A DNA stretch of 64,000 nt from Paenibacillus_F chitinolyticus_A (GTDB lineage: Bacteria; Bacillota; Bacilli; Paenibacillales; NBRC-103111), in the NCBI RefSeq assembly GCF_045038035.1, contig NZ_CP173427.1, positions 1,860,001-1,924,000 of the forward strand, in the 5' to 3' direction. Position 1 is the first letter of the stretch. Each line of letters opens with the position of its first letter. The notes beneath the pieces are model-generated. The model did no database searches, was not told where the DNA came from, and saw nothing but the letters and a program-made list of their open reading frames with translations. The position numbers were made by a program, and so were the translations under genes. This document shows, one piece after another, positions 1-8,327 of the stretch.

Positions 1-764
1 CCGTTCGCGGTTCCGAAATGGGTATGATTTTCCAGGATCCGATGACATCGCTCAATCCGACCATGACCGTGGGCAGACAGATTAGCGAAAGCTTGATTAA
101 GCACCAGGGCATGACCAAGGAGCAGGCGCGTCAGCGTTCGATGGAACTGCTTCGTCTGGTCGGTCTCTCCAACGTGGAAGGCCGTATCAAGCAGTACCCG
201 CATGAATTTTCGGGCGGTATGCGTCAGCGGGTTATGATTGCCATCGCCCTGGCCTGCAACCCGAAACTGCTCATCGCGGATGAGCCTACAACGGCTCTCG
301 ACGTTACCGTACAGGCCCAAATCATCGATTTGATGAGAGAACTGTCCATCAAAACGGGTTCCTCCATCATCCTGATTACGCATGACCTTGGCGTCGTTGC
401 CGAAATGGCTGAACGCGTGGTCGTGATGTACGCGGGTAAAATCGTGGAAAAAGGGACCGTAGACGAAATTTTCTACGATCCGAGACATCCTTACACATGG
501 GGACTTCTGAAATCCGTTCCCCGTCTCGATACGCGGGCGGACGAAGAGCTTATCCCGATTCCGGGAACGCCGCCGGACTTGTTCGCTCCGCCGAAAGGCT
601 GTGCGTTCGCGGCACGCTGTCCATACGCCATGAAAGTGTGCGTGGAAGAAGATCCGGAACATACCCAGCTTTCGGCCGAGCACAGCGCAGCCTGCTGGCT
701 GCTCCATCCGGATGCGCCTAAAGTCGAGCGTCCCGTTGAAGTAGGAGGGAAGCAGCATGTCTGA
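1..764 (+). CDS. Oligopeptide/dipeptide ABC transporter ATPase, DppD/OppD-like (5' partial)
   Basis: ATP-hydrolysing subunit of a peptide/nickel-family ABC importer. The reading frame is open from base 3, upstream of the first in-frame ATG at 18, so the Walker A region lies outside the window. Visible are the Q-loop (IFQDPMTSLNP), the signature FSGGMRQR, Walker B LLIADEP and the H-loop ITHDLG. The C-terminal oligopeptide-transporter domain contains CAFAARCPYAMKVC, the cysteine-rich motif typical of DppD/OppD. The stop overlaps the start of the next ATPase gene by 8 bp, so the two are translationally coupled. The substrate cannot be told from the ATPase alone; the permeases and binding protein would lie upstream. 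Confidence 0.93.
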   Translation, partial: VRGSEMGMIFQDPMTSLNPTMTVGRQISESLIKHQGMTKEQARQRSMELLRLVGLSNVEGRIKQYPHEFSGGMRQRVMIAIALACNPKLLIADEPTTALDVTVQAQIIDLMRELSIKTGSSIILITHDLGVVAEMAERVVVMYAGKIVEKGTVDEIFYDPRHPYTWGLLKSVPRLDTRADEELIPIPGTPPDLFAPPKGCAFAARCPYAMKVCVEEDPEHTQLSAEHSAACWLLHPDAPKVERPVEVGGKQHV

Positions 765-1713
765 TCAAACGATCTTATCCATCCGTAATATGAAGAAGCA
801 CTTCGACCTCGGCCAGGGGAAAATCCTGAAAGCGGTCGATAACTTCTCGATTGATATCAAACGCGGTGAAACTTTCGGTCTGGTCGGTGAATCCGGCTGC
901 GGTAAATCCACGGCAGGACGTACGATCATCCGCCTCTACGAGGCGACGGACGGCGAAGTTATTTTTAACGGCGAGAACGTTCATAAACTGAGCGGCCGCA
1001 AAATGCGCGATTTTCACCGAAACATGCAGATGGTGTTTCAGGATCCGTACGCCTCGCTTAACCCGAGAATGACGGTCGGCAACATCATCGCGGAAGGTCT
1101 CGACATTCACGGTGTCGCTTCCGGCAGCAAACGCCGCGAACGCGTAGTCGAACTGCTGGATGCGGTAGGTCTTAACGCCGAGCACGCCGGCCGCTTCCCG
1201 CACGAATTTTCCGGCGGTCAGCGTCAGCGTATCGGGATTGCCCGCGCGCTTGCAATCGAACCGCAGTTCATTATTGCGGACGAGCCGATTTCCGCACTCG
1301 ACGTATCCGTACAGGCACAGGTCGTCAACCTGTTCAAGAAGCTGCAAAAAGACCGGGGCCTGACTTACCTGTTTATCGCGCATGACCTTGCGATGGTGAA
1401 GCACATCTCCGATCGTATCGGTGTTATGTACCTGGGGAATCTGGTGGAAGTCACCACTTCCAAAGAGCTTTATGCAAACCCGCTTCACCCGTACACCGAA
1501 TCTCTGCTTTCCGCGATTCCGATTCCGGATCCGGAAATCGAGCGCAAGCGTGAACGCATTATCCTGAAAGGCGAAGTTCCGAGCCCGTTGAACCCGCCTA
1601 GCGGCTGTCCTTTCCGGACCCGCTGCCCTAAAGCTATGGATCAATGCGCGGTAACGATGCCTCCGATGAAAGAAGTGGAGCCGGGGCATTTCGTGTCCTG
1701 CCACTTGTACTAA
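757..1713 (+). CDS. Oligopeptide/dipeptide ABC transporter ATPase, DppF/OppF-like
   Basis: Second ATPase of the same importer; 318 aa is the normal length. Walker A is GESGCGKST near residue 43, followed by the Q-loop VFQDPYASLNP, signature FSGGQRQR, Walker B FIIADEP and H-loop IAHDLA. A C-terminal oligopeptide_HPY-type region has CPFRTRCPKAMDQC. The start at 757 follows GGAGGG and overlaps the upstream gene. It is the last gene of the operon, since a strong terminator follows 20 bp after the stop. DppF/OppF pairs with DppD/OppD as a heterodimer on the cytoplasmic face of the permeases. Confidence 0.95.
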   Translation: MSDQTILSIRNMKKHFDLGQGKILKAVDNFSIDIKRGETFGLVGESGCGKSTAGRTIIRLYEATDGEVIFNGENVHKLSGRKMRDFHRNMQMVFQDPYASLNPRMTVGNIIAEGLDIHGVASGSKRRERVVELLDAVGLNAEHAGRFPHEFSGGQRQRIGIARALAIEPQFIIADEPISALDVSVQAQVVNLFKKLQKDRGLTYLFIAHDLAMVKHISDRIGVMYLGNLVEVTTSKELYANPLHPYTESLLSAIPIPDPEIERKRERIILKGEVPSPLNPPSGCPFRTRCPKAMDQCAVTMPPMKEVEPGHFVSCHLY

Positions 1714-1734
1714 TCATTAATCGTTTCATCATAG

Positions 1735-1786
1735 AACCGCCCGTCCGCACTCCGGTCCTGGAGTTGCGAGACGGGCGGTTTTTTTT
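1735..1786 (+). terminator. Rho-independent terminator after the peptide ABC operon
   Basis: The arms AACCGCCCGTC and GACGGGCGGTT pair perfectly around a 27-nt loop region and run into an uninterrupted T tract. It closes the ABC operon and lies before the end of the convergent MFS gene. Confidence 0.9.
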
Positions 1787-1824
1787 ATCGTGTTGCCACA
1801 TATATCTACGGTAGGCGTAACGCG

Positions 1825-3114
1825 TTAACCCGATACGGACGGGGCGCTTTGTACCGGATTCTCTTGAGACTCTTTCGGAGCGCTCTCATCCTCGGCAGCC
1901 TGTTTGGGAAGCTTGAGGGTGTAGAAGACGGCCACAACAAGCATAAGCGCGCCCAGTACAATGTAAATCCAGTCCAGCGAAATCAATCGCGGGTAGAGCA
2001 GGGCGATAAGTCCGAGCGCAAGAGACTGTGCCCCCATCATCAGCGGATCGATCCACGCGTTTACCCTCCCCATCATTTTGCTGTCCACAATTTGCGGCAT
2101 CCAGCCGCCGAAAGCTATATTGGCAGGTGCTATGAAAATTCCCGTAAGGAAGAAGCCGACCAGAAACAGCCAGATGTCATTGACGTAATTGATTCCGATC
2201 ACCATAAGTCCGCTGGAGACGACGCTGCCTATGATCATGACGTGCGGCTTTATTTTTTTGGCCAAAATGGTCCCGAGAGCGCTGCCGACCAGCACCCCGA
2301 TGCCCAGGCAAACGGATAAGAGCGAAGCGAATTTCTCATACTCATCGGCCGCGAGTTTGTATTTCAGCGAGAACAGGGGAAGGACGGTAAAGCCGCCGTT
2401 AACAAATCCGAAGAGGATAAAGCCGGTAATGATCGACAGCAAGAGAGGCTTCCTCCAGATATATCTCATGCCTTCGGAAAAATCTCTCCAAACGGTTTTA
2501 ACGCTCATGTCCCGCCATTTTCCGGGTCCGTTAGGCTGCTGTACCTTCTCTTCAAAGCTGCATGAACGAATAAGGAGGGCCGAAAGAATAAACCCCAATC
2601 CGTCGATTACGACGGCGCCCTCTACTCCGATCCAGTGATACGCCAAAGCCCCAAGGGCCGTTCCGAAAAGCATGAACACGCCGAACACCGTCTGGTTCAA
2701 ACCGGCAGCCTGCATAAACTGCTCCTTGGATAAGATGCCCTGCAGAAGGCCGGTTTCGGCGGGGGCGAAAAATTTCGCGACCGCGCTGCGAAGGAACAGA
2801 ATCAGGAACGTGAGCGGCAATATTTCCAGAAAAAGCGAGAGGAAGAGCAGGACGGTCAGTCCGATTCGGATGTAATTGGAATATAAGCAAATGGACTTCC
2901 GGTTCATCCGGTCGGCCGCGACCCCGACGATAAAGAACACGAACAAGGTCGGTAGGGAATACATCATCTCCGCCAGCGTCATATAGAAGGGCTGGGAGCT
3001 GAAGCGGTCGAGCAGGAAGAAGGCAAACGCCATATTTCCGATCATGGTGCCGAGCTGTGAGAAAAAGCTGGCGGTAAACAGTTTGACAAACATACGGTTT
3101 TGGAACACGTTCAT
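1825..3114 (-). CDS. MFS transporter, 12-TM drug/siderophore exporter type (MFS_3-like)
   Basis: A 429-aa membrane protein with about 12 hydrophobic segments. The N-terminal half has the MFS loop 2-3 signature region (GVAADRMNRKS). The opening FQNRMFVKLFTASFFSQLG and the overall layout match the MFS_3 group (enterobactin/macrolide-exporter-like permeases). It presumably exports a small molecule by proton antiport; the substrate is unknown. The start has an AAGGA-type Shine-Dalgarno. The cytoplasmic C-terminal tail is rich in Glu, Ser and Pro. It is monocistronic and convergent with the ABC operon and divergent from bshC. No regulator gene is adjacent. Confidence 0.85.
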   Translation of the reverse strand: MNVFQNRMFVKLFTASFFSQLGTMIGNMAFAFFLLDRFSSQPFYMTLAEMMYSLPTLFVFFIVGVAADRMNRKSICLYSNYIRIGLTVLLFLSLFLEILPLTFLILFLRSAVAKFFAPAETGLLQGILSKEQFMQAAGLNQTVFGVFMLFGTALGALAYHWIGVEGAVVIDGLGFILSALLIRSCSFEEKVQQPNGPGKWRDMSVKTVWRDFSEGMRYIWRKPLLLSIITGFILFGFVNGGFTVLPLFSLKYKLAADEYEKFASLLSVCLGIGVLVGSALGTILAKKIKPHVMIIGSVVSSGLMVIGINYVNDIWLFLVGFFLTGIFIAPANIAFGGWMPQIVDSKMMGRVNAWIDPLMMGAQSLALGLIALLYPRLISLDWIYIVLGALMLVVAVFYTLKLPKQAAEDESAPKESQENPVQSAPSVSG

Positions 3115-3302
3115 AAGTATCGATCCTTTCTTTTTTCGCGCGCTGCGTTCTTTATATAGAATAGAAGATTATGGAAAATAAAGATAGAGGCGCGCGAATG
3201 AACCTCTGCTGTAGCCTGAGGCGGGAAGGGATCTAGGTCTGCAGACCGAGAGAAGGAACGGCTTTTTTGGTACCCGATATAAAAAAATTAGCAACTTCCA
3301 TT

Positions 3303-3331
3303 TTGACGTCAAGGTCAATGCCGTGTACAAT
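3303..3331 (+). promoter_or_regulatory. Sigma-A promoter for bshC
   Basis: TTGACG, 17-bp spacer, TACAAT: five of six matches in the -35 and five of six in the -10. The predicted start is near 3338, about 45 nt before the bshC ATG. The rest of the 269-bp divergent region (3115-3383) shows only a 12-bp palindrome at 3236-3247. Confidence 0.7.
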
Positions 3332-3383
3332 CAATTAAGAGTAAAAATCCGACAGTGGTTACGGGGGAGGCGGCTGCAGAGAG

Positions 3384-5018
3384 ATGCCGTGGAAAGCTTA
3401 TCAATGGAAGAAGAGCCAACCTTTAACCGAGGATTACATCCATCATTTCGACCGTGTGTCGGCATTGTTTGATTATAATCCATGGGACAAAGGAAGTTTG
3501 CACCGCCGCGCCGAAGCTGTCCGCCAAACGGAAGCGAACCGGGCGGACCGGAAGCGTCTGGCCGAGGTGCTGCTTGAATATAATCGCCGTATAGGCAACC
3601 GGGAGACGGCGCTGAGTGCGGCTGCCGGTCTGGCCGAGGAGAATTCGCTTACCGTAGTGGGAGGCCAGCAGGCCGGCTTGTTCGGAGGGCCGCTGCTTGT
3701 CATCTACAAAGCGATTACCGTTCTTATCGCCGCGAGGCAAGCTCAGGCGGAGCTGGGTACGCCGGTCGTACCGGTATTCTGGATCGCCGGAGAGGATCAC
3801 GACTTCGATGAGGTCGACCACATTCAGGTGCAGCGTCCGGAATTGGACGTACATAAACTAGCGATCCGCCGTCCGTGGAATCTGCGGACATCCGTCAGCC
3901 GCTGGCAGGCGGATGAAGAGACGTGGGAAGATGCGCTCCGCCGGCTGGATGAGTCGCTGCCGGACAGCCCGCACAAGACGGAGCTGCTGAGCCGCCTGCG
4001 TTCGTCCATGAACGGCCTGGCTACGCTCAGCGACACGTTCGCCGGCTGGATGGCCGCGCTGTTCGGCGACAGCGGGCTAGTCCTCCTCGACGCGGACGAT
4101 CCCGCATTGCGCAAGCTCGAGGCGCCGATGTTCACGCGCCTCATCGGCGCTAACCAGCTTCTTGCGGCCGCCCTGATGCGCGGCCGCACGGAGCTTGAGG
4201 CGCTCGGCTATACGCCTCAAGTGGACGTGACGGACGAACAGTCGCATCTGTTCGTCATCGAGCCGAGCGGCGAGCGAGTCCTGCTGCAGCGCAGCGGGGA
4301 GGGCTTCGCCGATAAGAAAGACCTGCGCGCCTACAGCAGGGAAGACTTGCTGGCCCTCGCGGAGAGGGAGCCGGAACGCCTCAGCAACGGCGTTCTTTCC
4401 CGCCCGCTCATGCAGGAGTTCCTGCTTCCGGTGCTGGGCACCGTGCTCGGTCCCGCGGAGGTGGCCTACTGGGCGATGACGCGGGAAGCGTTCGCGCTGC
4501 ACGGCATGACGATGCCGATTGTCCTGCCGCGGCTGGAGTTCACGCTCGTCGAAGATGCCGTAACGAAATGGATGGACCGGTACGACCTGTCCATGGATGA
4601 CGTGAAGGCGGGTATTGACGAGCGCAGGGAAGCGTGGCTCCGCGCGCAGAGTCCTTTTCCGGTTGGGGAACGGTTTGAAGAAGCGCGCGTGCGCGTGAAA
4701 GAGGTATACACCCCTCTCGTGGATTCGCTTGCCGCTATCGAAGCGGGACTGCCGGAGCTGGGGCACACCAACCTCGATAAGATTCTTCACCAGATCGATT
4801 TCCTGGAACGCAAGGCGGAGCAGGCGCTTGCCCGACGGCATGACACGGCCTTATCCCAGTGGAAGCGTATCGAGCTGGCTCTGATGCCGCTGGGCAAACC
4901 GCAGGAGCGGGTATATAACGTATGCGCCTATTTGAACCGATTCGGGGATAAATGGCTCCAAGAGCTGCTGGAGGCGGATTTGCCGATGGACGGGGGCCAC
5001 TACCTGGTTTATATTTAA
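3384..5018 (+). CDS. bshC: Bacillithiol biosynthesis cysteine-adding enzyme BshC
   Basis: The 544-aa length fits BshC (about 540 aa). BshC is assigned the last step of bacillithiol synthesis, adding cysteine to glucosaminyl-malate. Recognisable family segments are VVGGQQAGLFGGPLLVIYKA near residue 92, VPVFWIAGEDHDFDEVDHIQ, the central QEFLLPVLGTVLGPAEVAYW and the C-terminal NVCAYLNRFG. A long helical C-terminal region precedes the end. The Shine-Dalgarno (GGGGGAGG) is about 13 nt from the ATG, longer than ideal, but no better in-frame start is visible. bshC and the following ahcY are 51 bp apart and are probably co-transcribed. Confidence 0.93.
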   Translation: MPWKAYQWKKSQPLTEDYIHHFDRVSALFDYNPWDKGSLHRRAEAVRQTEANRADRKRLAEVLLEYNRRIGNRETALSAAAGLAEENSLTVVGGQQAGLFGGPLLVIYKAITVLIAARQAQAELGTPVVPVFWIAGEDHDFDEVDHIQVQRPELDVHKLAIRRPWNLRTSVSRWQADEETWEDALRRLDESLPDSPHKTELLSRLRSSMNGLATLSDTFAGWMAALFGDSGLVLLDADDPALRKLEAPMFTRLIGANQLLAAALMRGRTELEALGYTPQVDVTDEQSHLFVIEPSGERVLLQRSGEGFADKKDLRAYSREDLLALAEREPERLSNGVLSRPLMQEFLLPVLGTVLGPAEVAYWAMTREAFALHGMTMPIVLPRLEFTLVEDAVTKWMDRYDLSMDDVKAGIDERREAWLRAQSPFPVGERFEEARVRVKEVYTPLVDSLAAIEAGLPELGHTNLDKILHQIDFLERKAEQALARRHDTALSQWKRIELALMPLGKPQERVYNVCAYLNRFGDKWLQELLEADLPMDGGHYLVYI

Positions 5019-5069
5019 CTAGACAGCCTATATAGAAGAAGATTTTAGCAATCGAGGAGGAATAGTTGA

Positions 5070-6332
5070 ATGAACGCAGTAGAACGCAGCATCGTAGCGG
5101 ATCAATCCCTGGCGCCCGAAGGGCATTTGAAAATCGATTGGGTTCAGGCGCATATGCCGGTATTAAACCGTATCCGCGAGCAGTTCGAGAAAGAACAGCC
5201 GTTCCGCGGACTTAAAGTAGCCATTTCTCTTCATTTGGAAGCGAAAACCGCCTATCTGGCGAAAGTCGTTCAAGCGGGCGGAGCGGAAGTGACGATTACG
5301 GGAAGCAACCCGCTGTCCACGCAGGACGACGTCTGCGCGGCTTTGGCGGAAGACGGCATTACCGTGTTCGCCAAGTATAATCCCGACCCGCAGGAATACA
5401 AAGAGCTCATGATTAAAACGCTCGAAACGAAGCCGGATCTGATTATTGACGACGGCGGCGATCTGGTGACTATTCTTCACTCGGAGCGCAGAGACTTGCT
5501 GGCAGGCGTGCGCGGCGGAGCGGAAGAAACGACGACCGGCATTCTGCGGCTGAAGGCGCTTGACAAGGAAGGCCGTCTGGAGTTCCCGATGGTGGCCGTA
5601 AACGATGCGTTCTGCAAGTATTTGTTCGACAACCGCTACGGAACCGGACAATCCGTATTCGACGGAATCAACCGTACGACCAACCTGGTGGTCGCCGGCA
5701 AAACCGTTGTCGTGGTCGGCTACGGCTGGTGCGGCAAAGGCGTTGCGATGCGTGCCAAAGGTCTGGGCGCTCAAGTCGTCGTTACGGAGATCGACGCGAT
5801 TAAAGCGGTTGAGGCTTACATGGACGGATTTACCGTTCTTCCGATGTCCGAAGCGGCTAAAATCGGCGATTATTTCGTAACGGTGACGGGCAACCGCGAC
5901 GTGATCCGCGGCGAGCATTTCGAAGTGATGAAGGACGGCGCGATTTTGTCCAATGCGGGGCACTTCGATGTGGAGGTCAATAAGCCCGAACTGGCAGCCC
6001 AGTCTTCTTCCGTGCGTACGGTACGCCGTAACATCGAAGAATACCAGCTGAAAGACGGACGTAAAATTTATCTCCTGGCGGAAGGACGTCTGGTTAACCT
6101 GGCGGCGGGAGACGGCCATCCGGCAGAGATTATGGATATGACCTTCGCGCTTCAAGCCTTGTCGCTCAAGTACGTGAACGACCGTTACGAAGATATCGGT
6201 AAAACCGTCGTAAATGTTCCTTATGAGCTTGATGAGCAGGTAGCGCGCTACAAGCTGGAGTCACTCGGTATTTCCATCGACCGGCTTTCCGATGAGCAGA
6301 AGGCTTATCTGCAAAGCTGGCAGGAGCACTAA
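5070..6332 (+). CDS. ahcY: Adenosylhomocysteinase (S-adenosylhomocysteine hydrolase)
   Basis: NAD-dependent, reversible hydrolysis of S-adenosylhomocysteine to adenosine and homocysteine, relieving product inhibition of methyltransferases. The 420-aa length is that of the shorter bacterial/archaeal form. Motifs are HLEAKTAYLA, DDGGDLVTILH, the active-site stretch NDAFCKYLFDNRYGTGQS, and the NAD-binding loop VVVGYGWCGKGVAMRAKG. Many Bacilli instead use a nucleosidase plus LuxS, so this route is noteworthy. The Shine-Dalgarno is AGGAGG 8 nt upstream. It sits directly after bshC, placing two thiol/sulfur-metabolism genes together, and is followed by a strong terminator. Confidence 0.96.
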   Translation: MNAVERSIVADQSLAPEGHLKIDWVQAHMPVLNRIREQFEKEQPFRGLKVAISLHLEAKTAYLAKVVQAGGAEVTITGSNPLSTQDDVCAALAEDGITVFAKYNPDPQEYKELMIKTLETKPDLIIDDGGDLVTILHSERRDLLAGVRGGAEETTTGILRLKALDKEGRLEFPMVAVNDAFCKYLFDNRYGTGQSVFDGINRTTNLVVAGKTVVVVGYGWCGKGVAMRAKGLGAQVVVTEIDAIKAVEAYMDGFTVLPMSEAAKIGDYFVTVTGNRDVIRGEHFEVMKDGAILSNAGHFDVEVNKPELAAQSSSVRTVRRNIEEYQLKDGRKIYLLAEGRLVNLAAGDGHPAEIMDMTFALQALSLKYVNDRYEDIGKTVVNVPYELDEQVARYKLESLGISIDRLSDEQKAYLQSWQEH

Positions 6333-6352
6333 TCTATCGGATCACTACAAAT

Positions 6353-6399
6353 CGCTTCTTGTTTCCGGTGTATCACCGGAAGCGGGAGGCGTTTTTTTT
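6353..6399 (+). terminator. Rho-independent terminator after ahcY
   Basis: An 18-bp stem (6353-6370 with 6374-6391), continuous if G-U pairs are allowed, closes on a 3-nt loop and is followed by eight T residues. Confidence 0.9.
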
Positions 6400-6528
6400 G
6401 TTGGCTGTATTTGCGGATGCAGATGGCTGCAAGGCGCGGAAAATTTTCCGATCTGATTTGCAACTTCCCCGATAAGAATGCGTCAAAAAGAATGAATAGA
6501 AAAATATGGAATAACCATAGGGGGTCTT

Positions 6529-7656
6529 ATGAAATACAGCCATCCGGTAAGGGGAAGGAAGCAGGAAAGGGACGGAGCCGGCAAACGGGACAGTTTTAGT
6601 ATAGCAAAGCGGGGATTGATCGTCGCGCTGCTTATAGGTGCAAGCTTGACGGGTTGCAGTGCCGCCGATAAGGGGACTTCAACGGCCGATCAGAAATCGG
6701 GAGCCGCTGCAACTACGTCTGCGAACACGGAAATGATGAAGAAAGAGGGCGCCGCAAAGCAAGTCGATGGTAATAACAGTGCCTCCCCAGCACCTGCCGC
6801 TGTTAATCCGTCCGCAACTCCGGCGGCCGCAGACGGATTTGACCGCAAGGTGATCTATAAGGGGAATCTCGCAGCCGAAGTGGAGGACTACGCCAAAGCG
6901 CAGAAGGCACTGCGCGAGCTGGTTACAGCGAGCGGCGCGTATATCCTGCAGTTTACCGAAGACAACACCGCCTCCGAAATAGGGGGCACATTTACGATCA
7001 AAGTCGCAGCGGGAGGTTTTGCTTCGCTTCTCGACGGCATCGAGAAAATCAGCCCCACCCGGCAAAGAAATATAACGGGTCAGGACGTAACGGAGGAGTA
7101 CGTGGACCTGACTTCCCGGCTTAAAGCGAAGGAGGTCGTGGAAGCCAGGCTGCTGGCGTTTATGGAGAAGGCGACGAAGTCCGACGAGTTGCTCGCTTTT
7201 TCCGCTGAGCTTGGCAAAGTCCAGGAAGAGATTGAACGGATCAAAGGCCGGATGCGTTTCCTGGATCAGAATGTAGAATATTCCACTGTAGAATTGAAGC
7301 TGTATCAACCGAAGGAAGGGGCTCTTTTAAAAGGGGCCGGAACGCCTTTCGGCAAGCAGATTGGAAGTACATTTACCAAAAGCATTGACTTTATTTTTAC
7401 GATTTTAAAAGGACTCGTCATTTTTGTAACGGCATTGCTTCCTGTCGCGGCCATTGCTCTGGTTATCGGACTGCCGATTTATTTCGGGGTCCGGTCGAGA
7501 AACAGACGCATAATGAAGCAAGTCGAAGCGCAGAAGCTTGCGCAAGCTTCCGAATCGCGGCAGCCCGACTCGTTTCATGAAAAAGGTAAGGCGTTGGAAG
7601 ACAATACGGACCCGGTTCAGCAGGAAGAATCCACAGTTCCGGAAAAAGAGAAATAA
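6529..7656 (+). CDS. DUF4349 domain lipoprotein
   Basis: 375 aa. A basic N-terminus of about 29 residues precedes a hydrophobic stretch and the lipobox SLTGC, so it is probably lipid-anchored on the outer face of the membrane. A low-complexity Ala/Thr/Ser/Pro linker (about residues 45-100) leads to a DUF4349 domain: YKGNLAAEVEDYAKAQKALR, the GQDVTEEYVDLTSRLKAKE motif, and a coiled-coil-like stretch ending in VEYSTVELKLY. A transmembrane helix (about 290-325) and a charged tail follow. The molecular function of this family is unknown. The GGGGG Shine-Dalgarno is close to the ATG. It has terminators on both sides and so appears monocistronic. Confidence 0.85.
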   Translation: MKYSHPVRGRKQERDGAGKRDSFSIAKRGLIVALLIGASLTGCSAADKGTSTADQKSGAAATTSANTEMMKKEGAAKQVDGNNSASPAPAAVNPSATPAAADGFDRKVIYKGNLAAEVEDYAKAQKALRELVTASGAYILQFTEDNTASEIGGTFTIKVAAGGFASLLDGIEKISPTRQRNITGQDVTEEYVDLTSRLKAKEVVEARLLAFMEKATKSDELLAFSAELGKVQEEIERIKGRMRFLDQNVEYSTVELKLYQPKEGALLKGAGTPFGKQIGSTFTKSIDFIFTILKGLVIFVTALLPVAAIALVIGLPIYFGVRSRNRRIMKQVEAQKLAQASESRQPDSFHEKGKALEDNTDPVQQEESTVPEKEK

Positions 7657-7670
7657 TCAAATTACCCACA

Positions 7671-7698
7671 GTCTGGTGCTCTGCGCCGGGCTTTTTTT
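7671..7698 (+). terminator. Rho-independent terminator after the DUF4349 gene
   Basis: A 9-bp stem with G-U pairs (GTCTGGTGC with GCGCCGGGC), 3-nt loop and T7 tract, 15 bp after the stop codon. Confidence 0.8.
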
Positions 7699-7768
7699 AT
7701 TTTTTTAGCCGACTTATCCACAAAATGAGAAAAATTAATTTTGAACGATTTATGCTTATGAGAAGGAT

Positions 7769-7798
7769 TTTACGTGTAAATGAAGAAGTAAACATACT
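7769..7798 (+). promoter_or_regulatory. Possible sigma-A promoter of the dcw cluster
   Basis: TTTACG, 18-bp spacer, CATACT. The match is weak, but the predicted start (about 7805) falls at the beginning of the MraZ operator, which is the expected arrangement for autorepression. Confidence 0.35.
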
Positions 7799-7799
7799 G

Positions 7800-7839
7800 A
7801 AGTGGAGAAAAGTGGCGCAAAGTGGGGCGAAAGGGGTGA
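7800..7839 (+). promoter_or_regulatory. MraZ operator: four 10-bp direct repeats upstream of mraZ
   Basis: Four consecutive 10-bp units start at 7800, 7810, 7820 and 7830 and read AAGTGGAGAA, AAGTGGCGCA, AAGTGGGGCG and AAAGGGGTGA. MraZ is known to bind tandem G-rich boxes at 10-bp spacing in front of its own gene. The last unit overlaps the mraZ Shine-Dalgarno (GGGGTGAGGG). Direct autoregulation of the dcw cluster is inferred from this. Confidence 0.8.
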
Positions 7840-7845
7840 GGGTCA

Positions 7846-8283
7846 ATGTTTATGGGTGAATACCAGCATAACATTGACGAGAAGGGCCGGCTTATTATTC
7901 CGGCTAAGTTTCGCGAAGCCCTCGGATTATCCTTTGTCGTCACCCGCGGTTTGGACCAATGTTTGTTTGTGTACCCTAAGTCTGAATGGAGCGTTCTGGA
8001 ACAGAAGCTGAAAGCACTGCCGCTTATGAAAGCCGATGCGCGCGCTTTTACGCGATTTTTCTTTTCCGGGGCCACGGAAAGCGAGCTGGACAAGCAGGGA
8101 AGGGTCAATATTCCGAACAACCTGGTGGAGCATGCCAAACTCGAGAAAGACTGCGTTGTGCTCGGCGTTTCCAATCGAGTCGAGATTTGGAGCAAGTCGG
8201 TTTGGGAAAGCTATTTTGAGCAGTCGGAACAGTCTTTTAACGAAATTGCCGAGAAGCTGGTTGATTTCGATTTTGACTTATAA
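7846..8283 (+). CDS. mraZ: Transcriptional regulator MraZ
   Basis: 145 aa with two AbrB-like swapped-hairpin repeats. The first is around MFMGEYQHNIDEKGRLIIPA and the second around ATESELDKQGRVNIPNNL, each with the DxxGRxxxP-type DNA-contact motif. MraZ is a ring-shaped nucleoid-associated regulator that binds tandem repeats in front of its own gene and controls dcw transcription. The ATG at 7846 gives the highly conserved MFMGEY start and has a strong Shine-Dalgarno inside the last operator repeat. It is the first gene of the cluster, followed 38-44 bp later by rsmH. Confidence 0.97.
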   Translation: MFMGEYQHNIDEKGRLIIPAKFREALGLSFVVTRGLDQCLFVYPKSEWSVLEQKLKALPLMKADARAFTRFFFSGATESELDKQGRVNIPNNLVEHAKLEKDCVVLGVSNRVEIWSKSVWESYFEQSEQSFNEIAEKLVDFDFDL

Positions 8284-8327
8284 CATCACGAGTAAGCTCT
8301 GCGAGTTACTTAGGGAGGGAAATGGGT

